Positions 1 through 10,312 are shown, counted from the first letter of the stretch. The stretch is 64,000 nucleotides of DNA from Eremothecium cymbalariae DBVPG#7215 (GCF_000235365.1 NC_016453.1:1-64000), one strand, 5' to 3'. The notes: a model not told the origin generated them from the letters alone. Numbers and translations are program-made.

Positions 1-226
1 TGAGAGACCCGTACACCACACCGCTGAGAGACCCGTACACCACACCGCTGAGAGACCCGTACACCACACCGCTGAGAGACCCGTACACCACACCGCTGAG
101 AGACCCGTACACCACACCGCTGAGAGACCCGTACACCACACCGCTGAGAGACCCGTACACCACACCGCTGAGAGACCCGTACACCACACCGCTGAGAGAC
201 CCGTACACCACACCGCTGAGAGACCC
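1..226. repeat. Telomeric repeat array, 24-bp unit
   Basis: Nine identical 24-bp units (1-216) and the first 10 bases of a tenth (217-226) are followed abruptly by unique sequence. The + strand is the C-rich strand, as expected at a left chromosome end. The complementary strand carries TGTGGTGTACGGGTCT, which fits a Rap1-type site. Its 12-base core TGTGGTGTACGG is shared, from memory, with the 25-bp Kluyveromyces lactis repeat, while the rest of the unit differs. The true array length is unknown because the window begins inside it. No X- or Y'-like subtelomeric element is visible. Confidence 0.93.
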
Positions 227-914
227 ACCTTATATGACTCCTGGAAAATATATCCGTCAATTCCTTTGCCATTTATAAATACGCACTATGTACGATTACG
301 GTGCCTACTCCATGACAGAAACTAACATAAACTATATTGAATATTACGATTTGCTTAATGTATATATAACATAACATAATGAAGACTGTGAAGACTGAGG
401 AGTCAATTCCCGTCTTTTTAAGGTTTTACCTCATGAGTGTTTGGAGAGTGGTGGTGTGATGAGATGATATGTATCGCTAATTAATGTCGTACCGTAGGCC
501 ATTTTTTACATAATTCTCAAAAATGCTTTTAGAACTGAAAAGTAACGACTGATCTTCAAAAATAAAAAAACCTGGTGTGTTTTATACAAAAACCAAAATC
601 TATTAAAGGACATGATTTGTAGATCTGAAAGGTGAAATATATAATAATGCATAATTTTTAATAATAAATCTAATTATACTTAGTATCTTTATCATCAGTT
701 TAAACGTCCATCAAATCATGTATAATCCTAATTAAACCGTACTCAATGTAGATGCTCTCTCGATTATGCTCATGATTAAATAAAGGCACGGAAATGTAAT
801 CTCCGAATTCCCTGGACTGAAAAAGAGTCATCTAAGGTAGTACAATTATCAATCAAATACATTTTATTAATCACAACTTAGTTCCAAAAACTTCAACATA
901 CTGATATTCTATTG
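227..914. other. Subtelomeric spacer, no gene seen
   Basis: About 690 bases of AT-rich unique sequence between the telomeric array and the first gene. I see no open frame worth calling, no tRNA and no recognisable mobile-element remnant. The last 150 bases probably hold the promoter of the zinc-cluster gene at 915. Confidence 0.6.
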
Positions 915-2738
915 ATGGGTCAAAGGAAGCGTACCGTTACAGGTTGTCTTTCCTGTAGAAGAAGGAAGAAGAAGTGCGACGAACAAAAACCTGTGTGTAA
1001 AGGTTGCCAAAGGAACTTCATACGTTGTCAATGGCCTGATTACAGCACAGGAAGAATTAGACGGAAAAGAGGCACCCTCCAGTTCCACCCAAGGTTGCCT
1101 GTTGACTCTAATGAATTTCAAATTACGACTCTAGATTCCGCTAAGTTTGTGACTGTCGATACCAGAGAACTAGATCTAGACATATATACCAAGGGAAAAT
1201 GTGGTGAAACTTTATATCATTACAGTAAGGAATCTAATAGTTTTACCCTAGTTAAAGATTTTGAACGGGACTACGATACGCCTCCGATTGAGAAGACGAA
1301 TCCACTCGACGAACTGGATGCCATAGACCAGGACCTTTGGGAGGACCAAGCTATTCAAAATATATCCTATCTACAACCAAATCAGTGTTCCGTGATTGAT
1401 ATTCCATTTAATGAATTAATACTAAACTTTCAGTCAAAGCCATTAATCAGCAAATTAGGCGTTATTGATACCTCCCCTTTTACAGAGACAGAGGCATATT
1501 TTTATCACAATATTATTACGAAATACAACAAAAATGAAATTTTAGATGATAATGTGTTCAGGGCAGCTAATATGAAATCCTTTCTGCTCTATGCATGTAT
1601 CCAAGGATTCATCCCAAAGTTTGGCATAACTGAAGCTTATCCAAACTTAAATCCTACTGCTGCATTTCTACCTGAACTAAGGAGGAATTCATTACTAAGA
1701 AATGTATTCAGGTGTTGTGGTGCTACGTATTTAGCCTGGAAGGACCTGGCAAGATTCCAAAGACTAAGTGATGAATATTATTATGCTTGTAAGAGACTAT
1801 TAGAACAGTTTATTATTGAAAATACAAATTTTGCTCATCAAGATTGGATACTCATTTCATTACAGATGTTGTGTGTGCGGGAAAATAATTCATTTAATGG
1901 AACTGTTGATGACACTATATGGCAACTAGAAAGGTCCTACCAGATAATCAAGCTAAGGTATGCATCCAGGTGTCTGCAACAAACTTGCCATATTTTGCAA
2001 CCACATGAGCGCTTATGCATTGAAAGCTTCATATACCACTATGCGATCTCCATTTTATTTGCAACCTCAATATCGACCTTGCCTTCCCCGTTTGTGATAT
2101 TCAAGGAATTGAGCTATGTTCTGAAGTGGCCTATGTATAATTGTGAAGAGATTACCGAATACTTCCGATCACCAGTTTTTGGTCCTAGCCTCGATTCTTA
2201 TGAAATTTTGGCCAAACTCTCCTATATTGCAAGGATGCCTATGCCTTTGCATCCTTCATGGATAACTAAAGTAATACAACTCCGCAATAAGTGTGTCAAT
2301 TACAAGCCGGTAGTTCAAGATACCGTCTGGATAAACCCATGGCTAAACCGCACCGTGAATAATAGTATTGCTGGTGTTCTTATTACGAGGGCTTGTTATC
2401 TGTTAGCTTCAAAAATGATCAATTATGACGGCTTTGATCTCACTAATCCACATATACAGTTATGCGTCAAAGACACAATAAAGTATTACCGTGAGCTACC
2501 CGCAAACAACCAGATTTGGGGTATATTATCTTGGGCAATTTTACTAACCGGTTCATTTGCAAACGACGCAGATGATCGCAACTCGCTTCTGAATTGTATC
2601 AATACTATGGCGGAACGTACACATTCATATTCAGGTATAAAGATAGCCGCTTTTCTCCATGATGTTTGGCGTGCGGAAAAGGGAAAAGGCATCAATTATC
2701 TGTTTGATAGGCGTAGGCTATCGCAACTTGTAATGTAA
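915..2738 (+). CDS. Zn2Cys6 transcription factor, subtelomeric
   Basis: A 607-residue fungal zinc-cluster regulator. The DNA-binding cluster is at the extreme N terminus: C11, C14, C21, C28, C31 and C38 fit the C-X2-C-X6-C-X6-C-X2-C-X6-C pattern, with a basic run RRRKKK inside it. The cluster in GCLSCRRRKKKC is of the kind usually followed by the Fungal_trans_2 (PF11951) region, as in Lys14- or Uga3-like proteins, and the rest is helical and weakly conserved. An in-frame TTG lies one codon earlier, but ATG at 915 is the natural start. Its position under 1 kb from the telomere fits a lineage-variable regulator. Target genes cannot be inferred, and no partner gene lies beside it. Confidence 0.88.
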   Translation: MGQRKRTVTGCLSCRRRKKKCDEQKPVCKGCQRNFIRCQWPDYSTGRIRRKRGTLQFHPRLPVDSNEFQITTLDSAKFVTVDTRELDLDIYTKGKCGETLYHYSKESNSFTLVKDFERDYDTPPIEKTNPLDELDAIDQDLWEDQAIQNISYLQPNQCSVIDIPFNELILNFQSKPLISKLGVIDTSPFTETEAYFYHNIITKYNKNEILDDNVFRAANMKSFLLYACIQGFIPKFGITEAYPNLNPTAAFLPELRRNSLLRNVFRCCGATYLAWKDLARFQRLSDEYYYACKRLLEQFIIENTNFAHQDWILISLQMLCVRENNSFNGTVDDTIWQLERSYQIIKLRYASRCLQQTCHILQPHERLCIESFIYHYAISILFATSISTLPSPFVIFKELSYVLKWPMYNCEEITEYFRSPVFGPSLDSYEILAKLSYIARMPMPLHPSWITKVIQLRNKCVNYKPVVQDTVWINPWLNRTVNNSIAGVLITRACYLLASKMINYDGFDLTNPHIQLCVKDTIKYYRELPANNQIWGILSWAILLTGSFANDADDRNSLLNCINTMAERTHSYSGIKIAAFLHDVWRAEKGKGINYLFDRRRLSQLVM

Positions 2739-3121
2739 GTTTTCCGAACAAAGATCAACAGTATGCATGCTTTCTATAATGTTGCAGTGCTATAGTTAAG
2801 GTACAGCACACTCGATCATGATATTCTATGGGATTAAGATATATTACTACTAAATAACTACTTACTTAAGGGATAGGATATAATATAATGTAGAGGATTT
2901 TCAGGACTTTAATATAATGGATTATGAAATTTTCAACTGCAGGATACTTGTACTTGTGTATTCGTCTTTTCCGAGCTTCCATTTCTTTTTCGTACGCGAT
3001 ATCAGTTTTTCACCTCTATGATGCCATCTTGAGAACATTGAATATATCACACATCTCCTCGGATACTATTATAAGTGTGAAGAACGAAAGACTAACCAAC
3101 GGATTCGGGTAGAGGATCAAC
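2739..3121. other. Spacer upstream of ECM1
   Basis: About 380 AT-rich bases. A 62-codon open frame (2924-3112) ends just before the ECM1 start and is judged non-coding: it has no known similarity and lies where the ECM1 leader should be. TGAAATTTTCA at about 2924-2934 loosely resembles the RRPE element of ribosome-biogenesis genes. Confidence 0.4.
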
Positions 3122-3658
3122 ATGGCTAAGGGTATCTCAAAGCGTTCTAGAGCTGCAAGAAGAAATGAAGTTGCCGAACCTGAGGCGAGAGCATTGGAAA
3201 AGCTACCCAGAGCAGAGAAAACTGACATAACCGGTGCCCTCATCAGAACTGCATCAAAGAATGAAGCGCTGCTGACGGCCAAGATCAACAAAAGAAGAAC
3301 TAAGGGTAAGAGCGTTGGCAAGAAACAACTTACAACGATGTCGCCGCTCACTTCTTTGAACAAAGAGAGGTTCGAGAAAGGCTTAAACTTCAGCAGTAGA
3401 TTAAACGGAAAGATAGAGAAGGCTGTGTCACGTGCAAAATATGTACAATCAGCAAGAAAAGCTGGATGGGATAGTACAAATAATTCCATTAGAAAAGAGT
3501 TGGCTGTGATGCACAACAGCGAGAGGCTAGGATTAGAACACAATTCTAGTACGATTGATATTGATGTAGAGCAGGAAGACCTTGAAAAGGACGCCAGTGA
3601 CGTAGTAGTGGAGTCATCTAATGCATTTAATACTCTTGCAAATGACGTCGAAGCATAG
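3122..3658 (+). CDS. ECM1: Pre-60S ribosomal export factor Ecm1
   Basis: Homologue of S. cerevisiae Ecm1 (YAL059W), a small basic shuttling protein that joins pre-60S particles and helps export them from the nucleus. The N terminus MAKGISKRSRAARRNE, the motif LPRAEKTDITGALIRTA with KNEALLTAKI after it, and SRAKYVQSARKAGWDSTN closely follow the yeast protein as I recall it. At 178 residues it is slightly shorter than the annotated S. cerevisiae protein, whose extra N-terminal residues are absent here. The C-terminal 30 residues are acidic. It is the first gene from the telomere that belongs to the conserved gene order. Confidence 0.94.
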   Translation: MAKGISKRSRAARRNEVAEPEARALEKLPRAEKTDITGALIRTASKNEALLTAKINKRRTKGKSVGKKQLTTMSPLTSLNKERFEKGLNFSSRLNGKIEKAVSRAKYVQSARKAGWDSTNNSIRKELAVMHNSERLGLEHNSSTIDIDVEQEDLEKDASDVVVESSNAFNTLANDVEA

Positions 3659-4015
3659 GAATACGCTCACATAAGGAAAGCCAGTTAAATAATTAAATTA
3701 TATAATGCATCTAAGTACAGAGAAAAATCTGAAGAGAGAACAAACAGGTGGATGAATGTTAGAACTGGGCCAACAGAGACGGGTAAGTTAGAGTGAAAAT
3801 TATAGGTGTTCAGCATACGATTGTGCAGGCAGGACTGGAGATGACTTAAATTATATAATCGTCGATTTTCTTGCGCTGCTGGCACAGAAAAAGGAGCGCA
3901 AAACAATCAGCAGTTTTCGTTGGAAACTAAATATGAAGTTGTAATAAAATAATCAACATAGGCATAAAGTACCATTTGATTAACTTTAACAAAGAAGTTA
4001 ATATTACTATAGGCA
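3659..4015. other. Spacer between ECM1 and small membrane protein gene
   Basis: About 360 AT-rich bases. No convincing coding sequence on either strand. It is too short to contain a decayed calnexin (CNE1), the gene expected here from the S. cerevisiae chromosome I order. Confidence 0.4.
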
Positions 4016-4468
4016 ATGATGTTCCCTGCTCAATTCATAGGACTGGTACAACTTTGCCATGCAACAACCGCCCGGTTGAAGGATAATTTTAAAAAGACTA
4101 CCGATTTTCTAAAGCCTGTCCAGAGTTACACACATGAACTTTGGAATTGGTTTTTGAACTTAGAAGACATTCCAAAGGGAATTATTATAGGATTGCTAAC
4201 AACTTTACCTGCTTTGGTTCTAAGTTATTTCATAATCACTATGACCATGCACCTGAAGAAACCAGGTAACGACAGATCATCAGCTGCCATGAAGGGGAAA
4301 AAGAACGACGTTCAAGTCAGGAGCAGGCCAAATACCGGATCCAGTGCCTCACAGTTTGGAGTTAAAGCCATTAGTAATGGGACGTCGTCAGTACTCAGTG
4401 AGAATGCGGTTGAAAGGAGGAAGAAGTTAAAGATGGCTATTGAAACCGCTAAGAACAATAATCAATAG
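4016..4468 (+). CDS. Small single-pass membrane protein, unidentified
   Basis: A 150-residue protein that I do not recognise. Residues 1-50 are amphipathic without a classical signal peptide. Residues about 53-76 (PKGIIIGLLTTLPALVLSYF and following) form one clear membrane segment. The remainder is a basic, serine-rich tail ending in a charged helix (AVERRKKLKMAIETAK). Two ATGs stand in tandem (4016, 4019). It lies between ECM1 (same strand) and ALD4 (convergent), where S. cerevisiae has the calnexin gene CNE1, but it is far too short and has no calnexin repeats. The topology suggests an ER or mitochondrial outer membrane protein with a cytosolic tail; that is inference. Confidence 0.68.
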   Translation: MMFPAQFIGLVQLCHATTARLKDNFKKTTDFLKPVQSYTHELWNWFLNLEDIPKGIIIGLLTTLPALVLSYFIITMTMHLKKPGNDRSSAAMKGKKNDVQVRSRPNTGSSASQFGVKAISNGTSSVLSENAVERRKKLKMAIETAKNNNQ

Positions 4469-4807
4469 GTTCGGACTTGAAGACAGTGCTAGGAGTATTT
4501 ATTCCCCTGAAGACACAGCTGAAAAAGAATGCGCATCACCACCATCAAAATACAAACACACCACTTATGGTAGCATACAGGTGTTTAATAACTGTAGTAT
4601 ATTCCTAAATAAGAAATCATTATAATAACAAAAGAAGCTTATATAAAGAAAGCACTATGCTATAAAAACTTACTTCTTGTTGAGACGGATAGTGGGTTAT
4701 AATAGACCTGATGCTATTAAGATACGAAGGAACAAGGAGAGAATTCAGGTACACGCATATAAGACCACATATAATCGATATATTTGTTGTTCCCGCTTCC
4801 TGCATAA
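4469..4807. other. Convergent spacer, 3' ends only
   Basis: About 340 AT-rich bases between the 3' ends of the small membrane protein gene and ALD4. I see nothing beyond likely 3' untranslated regions. Confidence 0.5.
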
Positions 4808-6361
4808 TCACAACTTCGTACGAACAGCCTTAACCTGAGTGTAGGCTTCAAGAGATTCCAAACCCATCTCCTTACCAATACCAGATGCCTTGAATCCACC
4901 AAAGGGAACGGAATGATGAAAGTCATTAAAAGTATTAATCCAAACGGTACCTGCCTTCAATCTGTTGGAAACTTCGATAGCGGTGCTTATGTTGGTAGTA
5001 TGGATACCAGCAGCCAAGCCATATTCAGAATCGTTAGCCAGTTCAATCAACTCGTCTATTGTCTTAAACTTGGATACAGTAACAACAGGGCCAAATATCT
5101 CTTCCTTGACAATTCTCATGTCGGGTTTGACGTCGGCAAATATGGTGGGCTTAACGAAGTATCCCTTGTTACCCAATCTTTCACCTCCAGTTACCAAGGT
5201 AGCTCCCTCTTGTTTACCAATCTCAATATACTTCAAGATCTTGTCCAATTGATTTTGAGAGGTCTGCGCACCTTGGAAAGTGTTCTCATTGAACGGATCA
5301 CCAACTTGCACAGCTTCTGCTACAGCCTTCATTTCCTGTAAAAACTGATCGTAAACGGATTCCTCAATGTACATCCTTGAACCTGCACAGCAGACCTCAC
5401 CAGAGTTGTAATAGATACCTAACAACACATTTTCAGCAGCACGCTTTAGGTCAGCATCAGCGAACACAATATTAGGAGATTTACCACCCAATTCCAAAGT
5501 TACCTTCTTCAAGCTCTTTGCAGCGGTTTGGTAGATGTGACGACCTGTAGTGGTCGAGCCTGTAAAGGCCACTTTCTTTACTTTAGGGTGGGAAATAATA
5601 GCTTCTCCGACAATCTTACCAAAACCCGAGACAATATTGTGAACACCGGGAGGAACACCAGCTTGTTCCACAAACTTTGAAACGTAGAGTGCAGAGAGAG
5701 GCGTCGATTCGGCTGTTTTCAAGACTACTGTATTACCCGCTGCCAACGCAGGGCCTACCTTCCATGCCCACATGACCAAGGGGAAATTCCACGGGATGAT
5801 CTGCCCACAGACACCAATTGGTTCGCGCTTAGTGTACGAGAAATATGACGATCCAGTATCAATTAATCTACCGTCAATTGTAGTCGCAGCTCCCGCACAA
5901 GCCCGCAAACAGTTAACAGCAAGCGCTACATCCCCCCTAGCATGAGTGATAGACTTACCATTGTCCATAGATTCGATAGAAGCAATAATTTCAGAATCCT
6001 TGTCAATGAAGTCAGCCAATTTATTCAACGCAACACTTCTAACCATAGGGTCTACATTGTGCCAGTCCCCCTTCTCAAACGCCTGATCCGCTGCCTGCAC
6101 AGCAAGGTTCACATCCTCCTCACGACCCTCATAAACATGCGTTATCTCCTCCTCCGTAGAGGGACTTAAGACCTCAAAAGTCTTCCCCTGTTTGGAACGC
6201 ACGAACTTGTTGTTGATGAATAGTCCAGTGGGTTGCTCGTACTCTGTCCCGTTTGGAAGTTTCACTGGGACGAACAACGGCAAATTGGAAAAGCAGCGCA
6301 CTGGCACACACAGCACAGCGCCCCTGCCCCCGGTCGAAACCTTTAAAGCTGTTCTTAACAT
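4808..6361 (-). CDS. ALD4: Mitochondrial aldehyde dehydrogenase
   Basis: Oxidises acetaldehyde to acetate in mitochondria, using NAD(P)+. The 517-residue length matches S. cerevisiae Ald4 (519). The first 25 residues are basic and lack acids ([14 protein letters not shown]), as in a matrix-targeting presequence. Family motifs are intact: the coenzyme-binding loop [11 protein letters not shown], the general-base glutamate in LELGGKSPN and the nucleophilic cysteine in [13 protein letters not shown]1 follows upstream, as YOR373W follows YOR374W in S. cerevisiae. Its long upstream region holds four CCCCT stress elements, fitting the stress- and glucose-regulated expression known for the gene. Assignment to ALD4 rather than ALD5 rests on gene order and overall similarity. 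Confidence 0.93.
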   Translation of the reverse strand: MLRTALKVSTGGRGAVLCVPVRCFSNLPLFVPVKLPNGTEYEQPTGLFINNKFVRSKQGKTFEVLSPSTEEEITHVYEGREEDVNLAVQAADQAFEKGDWHNVDPMVRSVALNKLADFIDKDSEIIASIESMDNGKSITHARGDVALAVNCLRACAGAATTIDGRLIDTGSSYFSYTKREPIGVCGQIIPWNFPLVMWAWKVGPALAAGNTVVLKTAESTPLSALYVSKFVEQAGVPPGVHNIVSGFGKIVGEAIISHPKVKKVAFTGSTTTGRHIYQTAAKSLKKVTLELGGKSPNIVFADADLKRAAENVLLGIYYNSGEVCCAGSRMYIEESVYDQFLQEMKAVAEAVQVGDPFNENTFQGAQTSQNQLDKILKYIEIGKQEGATLVTGGERLGNKGYFVKPTIFADVKPDMRIVKEEIFGPVVTVSKFKTIDELIELANDSEYGLAAGIHTTNISTAIEVSNRLKAGTVWINTFNDFHHSVPFGGFKASGIGKEMGLESLEAYTQVKAVRTKL

Positions 6362-7409
6362 ATCAGTAGTTGATCACCTAACTAAACCTAAACTGTGAAT
6401 GCCAGGTCAATAGAGCTCAGAAAATATCCACAACGAAACCAAGAAATGTTGTATGATAATAATAAGGTGTGGTCGTACAAAGAAAAGGATTACAAGCAAA
6501 AAAGGATTACAAGCAAAAAATTGACTAATAGCTAACCAATCGGCAGATACAACCAAAACCAAGTAGCCTATATACACCTCTTTTTTTTCCCCTCTGATTC
6601 TCTGAATTCAATACTTTTAAATTACAGCTTCGGTATGCGGTGAAATGGGGGGACGGAAGCGGAGGAGGATGATGGTGGTGGGGGTGGAAAACCGCCCAAC
6701 ATTTAGCTACTCAACATCTGTCATCATCAATCTTTGAATTCTTACGCCGCAACACCCCTTCAAGAAAACTGAACCCCTAATTAGTAATTTTATCGGTTGA
6801 GAAACGAGAAATTAACATTAAAATCCATGCAGTCTGAAGCAGTTGGACATCCTAAAAATTTTTTTTTATTTCATCCCCCTGAGCCGTGCTGTAAAATAAG
6901 CTCACCAGCAACAGCAAACTAGCTTCTGGAGAGAATACATGAAATGAATCTTCTGAGAACGCCGCACAACGTCCATATGGGATGTGGAAGGCATAAAGGC
7001 ACTCAATTGATCACACAGCTCAATTCCAATGTACGTGATTAATTTTTTTGTAGTGTCAAAATGTACCCTGTTTCATATTTTAAGAAAATTTCCTCTCGAG
7101 GAATACCGGAAATGAAACAAAACCATATAAACCAAATAGAAGAAAAAAAGGGCAATGTCTGTGACCATAATAGATAAACGACGTTAATAAATTTGAATTT
7201 CCATTTGACCCCCATCTTGACGCACGCTAAACCACAGAAAAAGGGTATACCCCACAGTTAGGCAAGGATATCCGTATGCGGATTCCATACAATTGGTTCG
7301 GGCAAAGCAGTGAGTTGAGTGAAATTATTGAAAAGTAGTTAGCATTAGTGACGTTTTTTGTAGATTATCCTTTTCTGACTGTCCCCCATCCTGCAGACGT
7401 AAAAACCTG
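6362..7409. promoter_or_regulatory. ALD4 upstream region with four CCCCT (STRE) motifs
   Basis: A gene-free stretch of 1.05 kb between the ALD4 start and the NUD1 stop, both on the minus strand, so it is mainly ALD4 promoter. CCCCT pentamers, the core of the Msn2/4 stress element, occur at 6589-6593, 6755-6759, 6774-6778 and 6876-6880. A G-rich stretch lies near 6644-6690. Pentamers are common by chance; the clustering over 290 bases is what makes these plausible. The far end near 7400 will be the NUD1 3' region. Confidence 0.45.
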
Positions 7410-9875
7410 TCACATTCCGCGTAGTGAAAAAAGATACAACTTAACTGCTTTGATGAGCATGAGTCGGTCAGCGTCGTTCACAGCCCAAAGGGGGTTTCCG
7501 AGAAGGTTTAGTTCTTGTAACGTAGACGGCAAGGCACGGAGAAGTTGTGTTGAATTGATAATACAATTGAACGCAAGGTCCAACGAACGCAACGGGAGGC
7601 GGCTAATGACGGTGGGCACGCTAGACAATTGCATTTTGCGTAGTTTTAGAGAGCGCAAGTATTTCGGTAGGACTTCGTTCCAATTCCAACGTTCAAGGGA
7701 GTTTTTATAACCGCCGACTATTTCCAAGGTTTCTAAAGTTTCAGGCAACGAGCCATGTATTAACTGTAGGGATTCGCCACGACATTTTAATATACGCAAG
7801 GCGGGGAAGTCCTGGATAGTTTGTAAGGCTGGATTGTTTATCATAGTTAGGGTGCGAATATGGCTATTCCCTCCTCCATCAATAGTTTCTATCGGGTTTC
7901 CGTCTAAACGCAAGATACGAAGGCGTGTGAGGAATGAAAGGTTGTTGATGGACGTAATCTTGTTTCCGGATAGGTCTAGTTCTTCGACGTATCGCCAGGA
8001 GATGGATTCCTGACACAGCGCGAGGAAATCAATCGTGCCTGTAAGTTTGTTATGCGATAGTGAGATCTTCTGTATGTGGGCCTTAGTTGGGAGGTAATGT
8101 AGGCCGGTAATATTATTGTGAGACAAATTAGCCTTTTTCAAGTGGCGACAAGGCTCTAGTAAAGAAAGATTCTGGTGGTTCAACCTGTTTTTGGAGAGAT
8201 CAAGAGTCTCTAAATGTAATAGTGCGTTCAAGGATGCATAACTGCCAATATTGTTACTGCTGCAGTTCAAATGGATGCAGCCTGGCGGGACACCTTGCAA
8301 AGAATTAATCTCATTTTTGGAGACGTCTAGTGTCGAGCAGTTGGGCACAACCTGGTCGAGGCCAATCAAACTTGCTAGATTTTTATTAGAAAGGTTTACA
8401 ACTTCCACCTTTCCCCAGTCCTGTTTGTTTGGAATAACATCCAAGAGGCAGCGCACAACCACGCTTTGGCTCAGACTAAACGAACTCTCCAAGTTGAGTA
8501 CATCAGTGACATTTCCCGGACTTTCATCAAGATACGGCTTGCGCTTATTGTTTACCAATGCTGGAACAGTATCAGATCCTGTGAGACTGTCATCGTAGTT
8601 GTTTTGATTATTCATAGGGGTCTTTGAGGGTAGTTTAAACTTTTCAGCAAGTCTCGGAGGTGCTAACGGGGTATCATCCTGGTAAGGGTAAGTGTGGGAC
8701 GTGTGTTCGTCTCCGGGAGTTACCGATTCCCCTATCTCTTCATATGACAAAGTGGTATCGACGGTTTGGGAGGCCCCGATGTTCGCTGACGAGCTTTTCC
8801 GCATCTGTAGCTCCCCTAGCGGCTCCCAGACGCCGCGCTCGTGGTCAAACACCATGCCTGCGTCCTCAGGAGTTATAAGCTTGAGTTTGGCTAGATTCCC
8901 ATCTGTTTCCTTAACATGCGAGCCGTGGGACTCACGAGAGCCTATGGGGGACGGTGAGACAGGCTGCGATCTAAACGATGAACTTGAAGTTTGCCAGTGA
9001 ATCTCATCATAGTTACCGTTGAAATTGTCTACACTGCCGATGTCCTCGTCAGAACCTACCCTTAGCTGAGTAGCAGTATCACTAGTACCATTAAAGAAGT
9101 TTGATTTTTGGTTCCGGAGCACATTTTCAAACACATTTTTGGCTGCTTGGGCGGGATCGCCGTCCGTATCCTGATCTAAATTGTTGTTGCTGTTACTGTT
9201 GCTGTAGCCAGCTTCATCATCATCACTATCACTACTGTCAGCATCGCCTTCATCTCCACTGCGAGCAACGGAACCACCGTGTATCTTCGACTCCTGCTGC
9301 AACAGTTGCTGCGCATCCCCAGAACCAACATATTTACGTTTAAAAGTGTTCATAGGCATCCCGGATAGATCAGACAGCGAAGTCGTCACCAACAACTCAG
9401 GCTCCTGCCGATTCATCTTCCGATCACTTGGCACTGAATTCTGCACCTCTGCAGACCCCCCCCATAAATACTTCGGCCTCATATACTGTCTCCATTGAGC
9501 CTCATCTAAAGCAGTCTCACCACCTTTCTGCACAGCGTTCTCCTTGTGTTTCAAATCACCAACCTGCACCGTCCCATAACTCATCGACCAATTGCTTAAC
9601 CGCCGCACGTAACTCATCTCGTCGTCGACTCCGCCTACCTCACTCTCTCCAAATTGAGACTCTGGAAACGACTCATTCGCCTCGTATCCCTTATAACCGT
9701 TCTCTCCGCCGCGACCCTGGCCCTGCTCCTGCTCTTCCTCCCGCACCTCCTGCTGCTGCACCTCCTGCTGCCGCGCTTCCTCCTGCTGATGCCGCTGCCG
9801 TACAGCACTAGCTATCTGAAAAGGCTCTAAAGGCTCGCTGAAATGCTTCGACGGAGATTCCCCTGCTACTTCCAT
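7410..9875 (-). CDS. NUD1: Spindle pole body outer-plaque scaffold Nud1
   Basis: Homologue of Nud1 (YOR373W), the outer-plaque protein that organises cytoplasmic microtubules and scaffolds the mitotic exit network. At 821 residues it is close to the yeast protein (851). The N-terminal 470 residues are low-complexity and rich in Q, E, S and N (QQEEARQQEVQQQEV near residue 30). The C-terminal half, roughly 490-800, is a row of leucine-rich repeats such as HLETLDLSKNRL, HLKKANLSHNNITGL and YVEELDLSGNKI. Spc72, its binding partner that recruits gamma-tubulin complexes, is encoded 33 kb further on. It is divergent from NDD1 across 437 bases. Confidence 0.93.
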   Translation of the reverse strand: MEVAGESPSKHFSEPLEPFQIASAVRQRHQQEEARQQEVQQQEVREEEQEQGQGRGGENGYKGYEANESFPESQFGESEVGGVDDEMSYVRRLSNWSMSYGTVQVGDLKHKENAVQKGGETALDEAQWRQYMRPKYLWGGSAEVQNSVPSDRKMNRQEPELLVTTSLSDLSGMPMNTFKRKYVGSGDAQQLLQQESKIHGGSVARSGDEGDADSSDSDDDEAGYSNSNSNNNLDQDTDGDPAQAAKNVFENVLRNQKSNFFNGTSDTATQLRVGSDEDIGSVDNFNGNYDEIHWQTSSSSFRSQPVSPSPIGSRESHGSHVKETDGNLAKLKLITPEDAGMVFDHERGVWEPLGELQMRKSSSANIGASQTVDTTLSYEEIGESVTPGDEHTSHTYPYQDDTPLAPPRLAEKFKLPSKTPMNNQNNYDDSLTGSDTVPALVNNKRKPYLDESPGNVTDVLNLESSFSLSQSVVVRCLLDVIPNKQDWGKVEVVNLSNKNLASLIGLDQVVPNCSTLDVSKNEINSLQGVPPGCIHLNCSSNNIGSYASLNALLHLETLDLSKNRLNHQNLSLLEPCRHLKKANLSHNNITGLHYLPTKAHIQKISLSHNKLTGTIDFLALCQESISWRYVEELDLSGNKITSINNLSFLTRLRILRLDGNPIETIDGGGNSHIRTLTMINNPALQTIQDFPALRILKCRGESLQLIHGSLPETLETLEIVGGYKNSLERWNWNEVLPKYLRSLKLRKMQLSSVPTVISRLPLRSLDLAFNCIINSTQLLRALPSTLQELNLLGNPLWAVNDADRLMLIKAVKLYLFSLRGM

Positions 9876-10312
9876 ATTTTACTTCTAAATACAATTTATT
9901 ACCCCTTAAAAAATCCTTATAATTCCCGCTTCGTACTGAGAATCCCAAATAAACCCCCCTTAATCCAGTGATTGGATGCTATATGTTAACTGTTGGTAAA
10001 ATCCTGTTAACTTGCCCCAAACTCACTACTATCCCAGAGAGAGCCAACCAAACAAAACACGGCTTCGCTTTTTCCCTTTCATATCTATGATTACCCTCCT
10101 TACGCGAATTTCTCAGATTTTGGACTTTTCGGGCCACAAAGAAGCCAATTGCTTCAAAGCAGAGATCTCTCACTCTTTCTCTCTCATGGGCCACCAATAA
10201 TAAAAAAGCAAACGTTCTAAAAGTTTTGTAGAGTACAAGAAGAGCTCAACCTCGGAGTGCGTATGGAAAGTTTTGGATTAGTGAGTACTGGTGGAGGTAT
10301 ATCAGAGGGATC
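9876..10312. promoter_or_regulatory. Divergent NUD1/NDD1 promoter with MCB-like hexamer
   Basis: A 437-bp bidirectional promoter between two cell-cycle genes. ACGCGA at 10102-10107, about 205 bases before the NDD1 ATG, matches the MBF/SBF-type core ACGCGN. A single hexamer is weak evidence, though G1/S control of NDD1 is known in S. cerevisiae. No coding sequence is seen. Confidence 0.35.

Noticed and set aside
1..226. Regularly spaced direct repeats that might suggest a CRISPR array or satellite
   Set aside because: There are no unique spacers, the unit is identical throughout, it sits at the sequence end and contains a Rap1-like telomeric core. It is telomeric.
2924..3112. A 62-codon open frame just before ECM1
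   Set aside because: No conserved features, lies in the expected ECM1 leader and promoter, and its length is unremarkable in AT-rich DNA.
4016..4468. The small membrane protein as a remnant of calnexin CNE1
   Set aside because: Position and strand fit, but there is no lumenal domain, no calnexin repeat, no signal peptide and no room for a decayed one in the 357-base spacer upstream.
8251..8598. Antisense open frames inside NUD1, ALD4, ACS1 and CDC24
   Set aside because: They overlap well-supported conserved genes in other frames and have no independent similarity.
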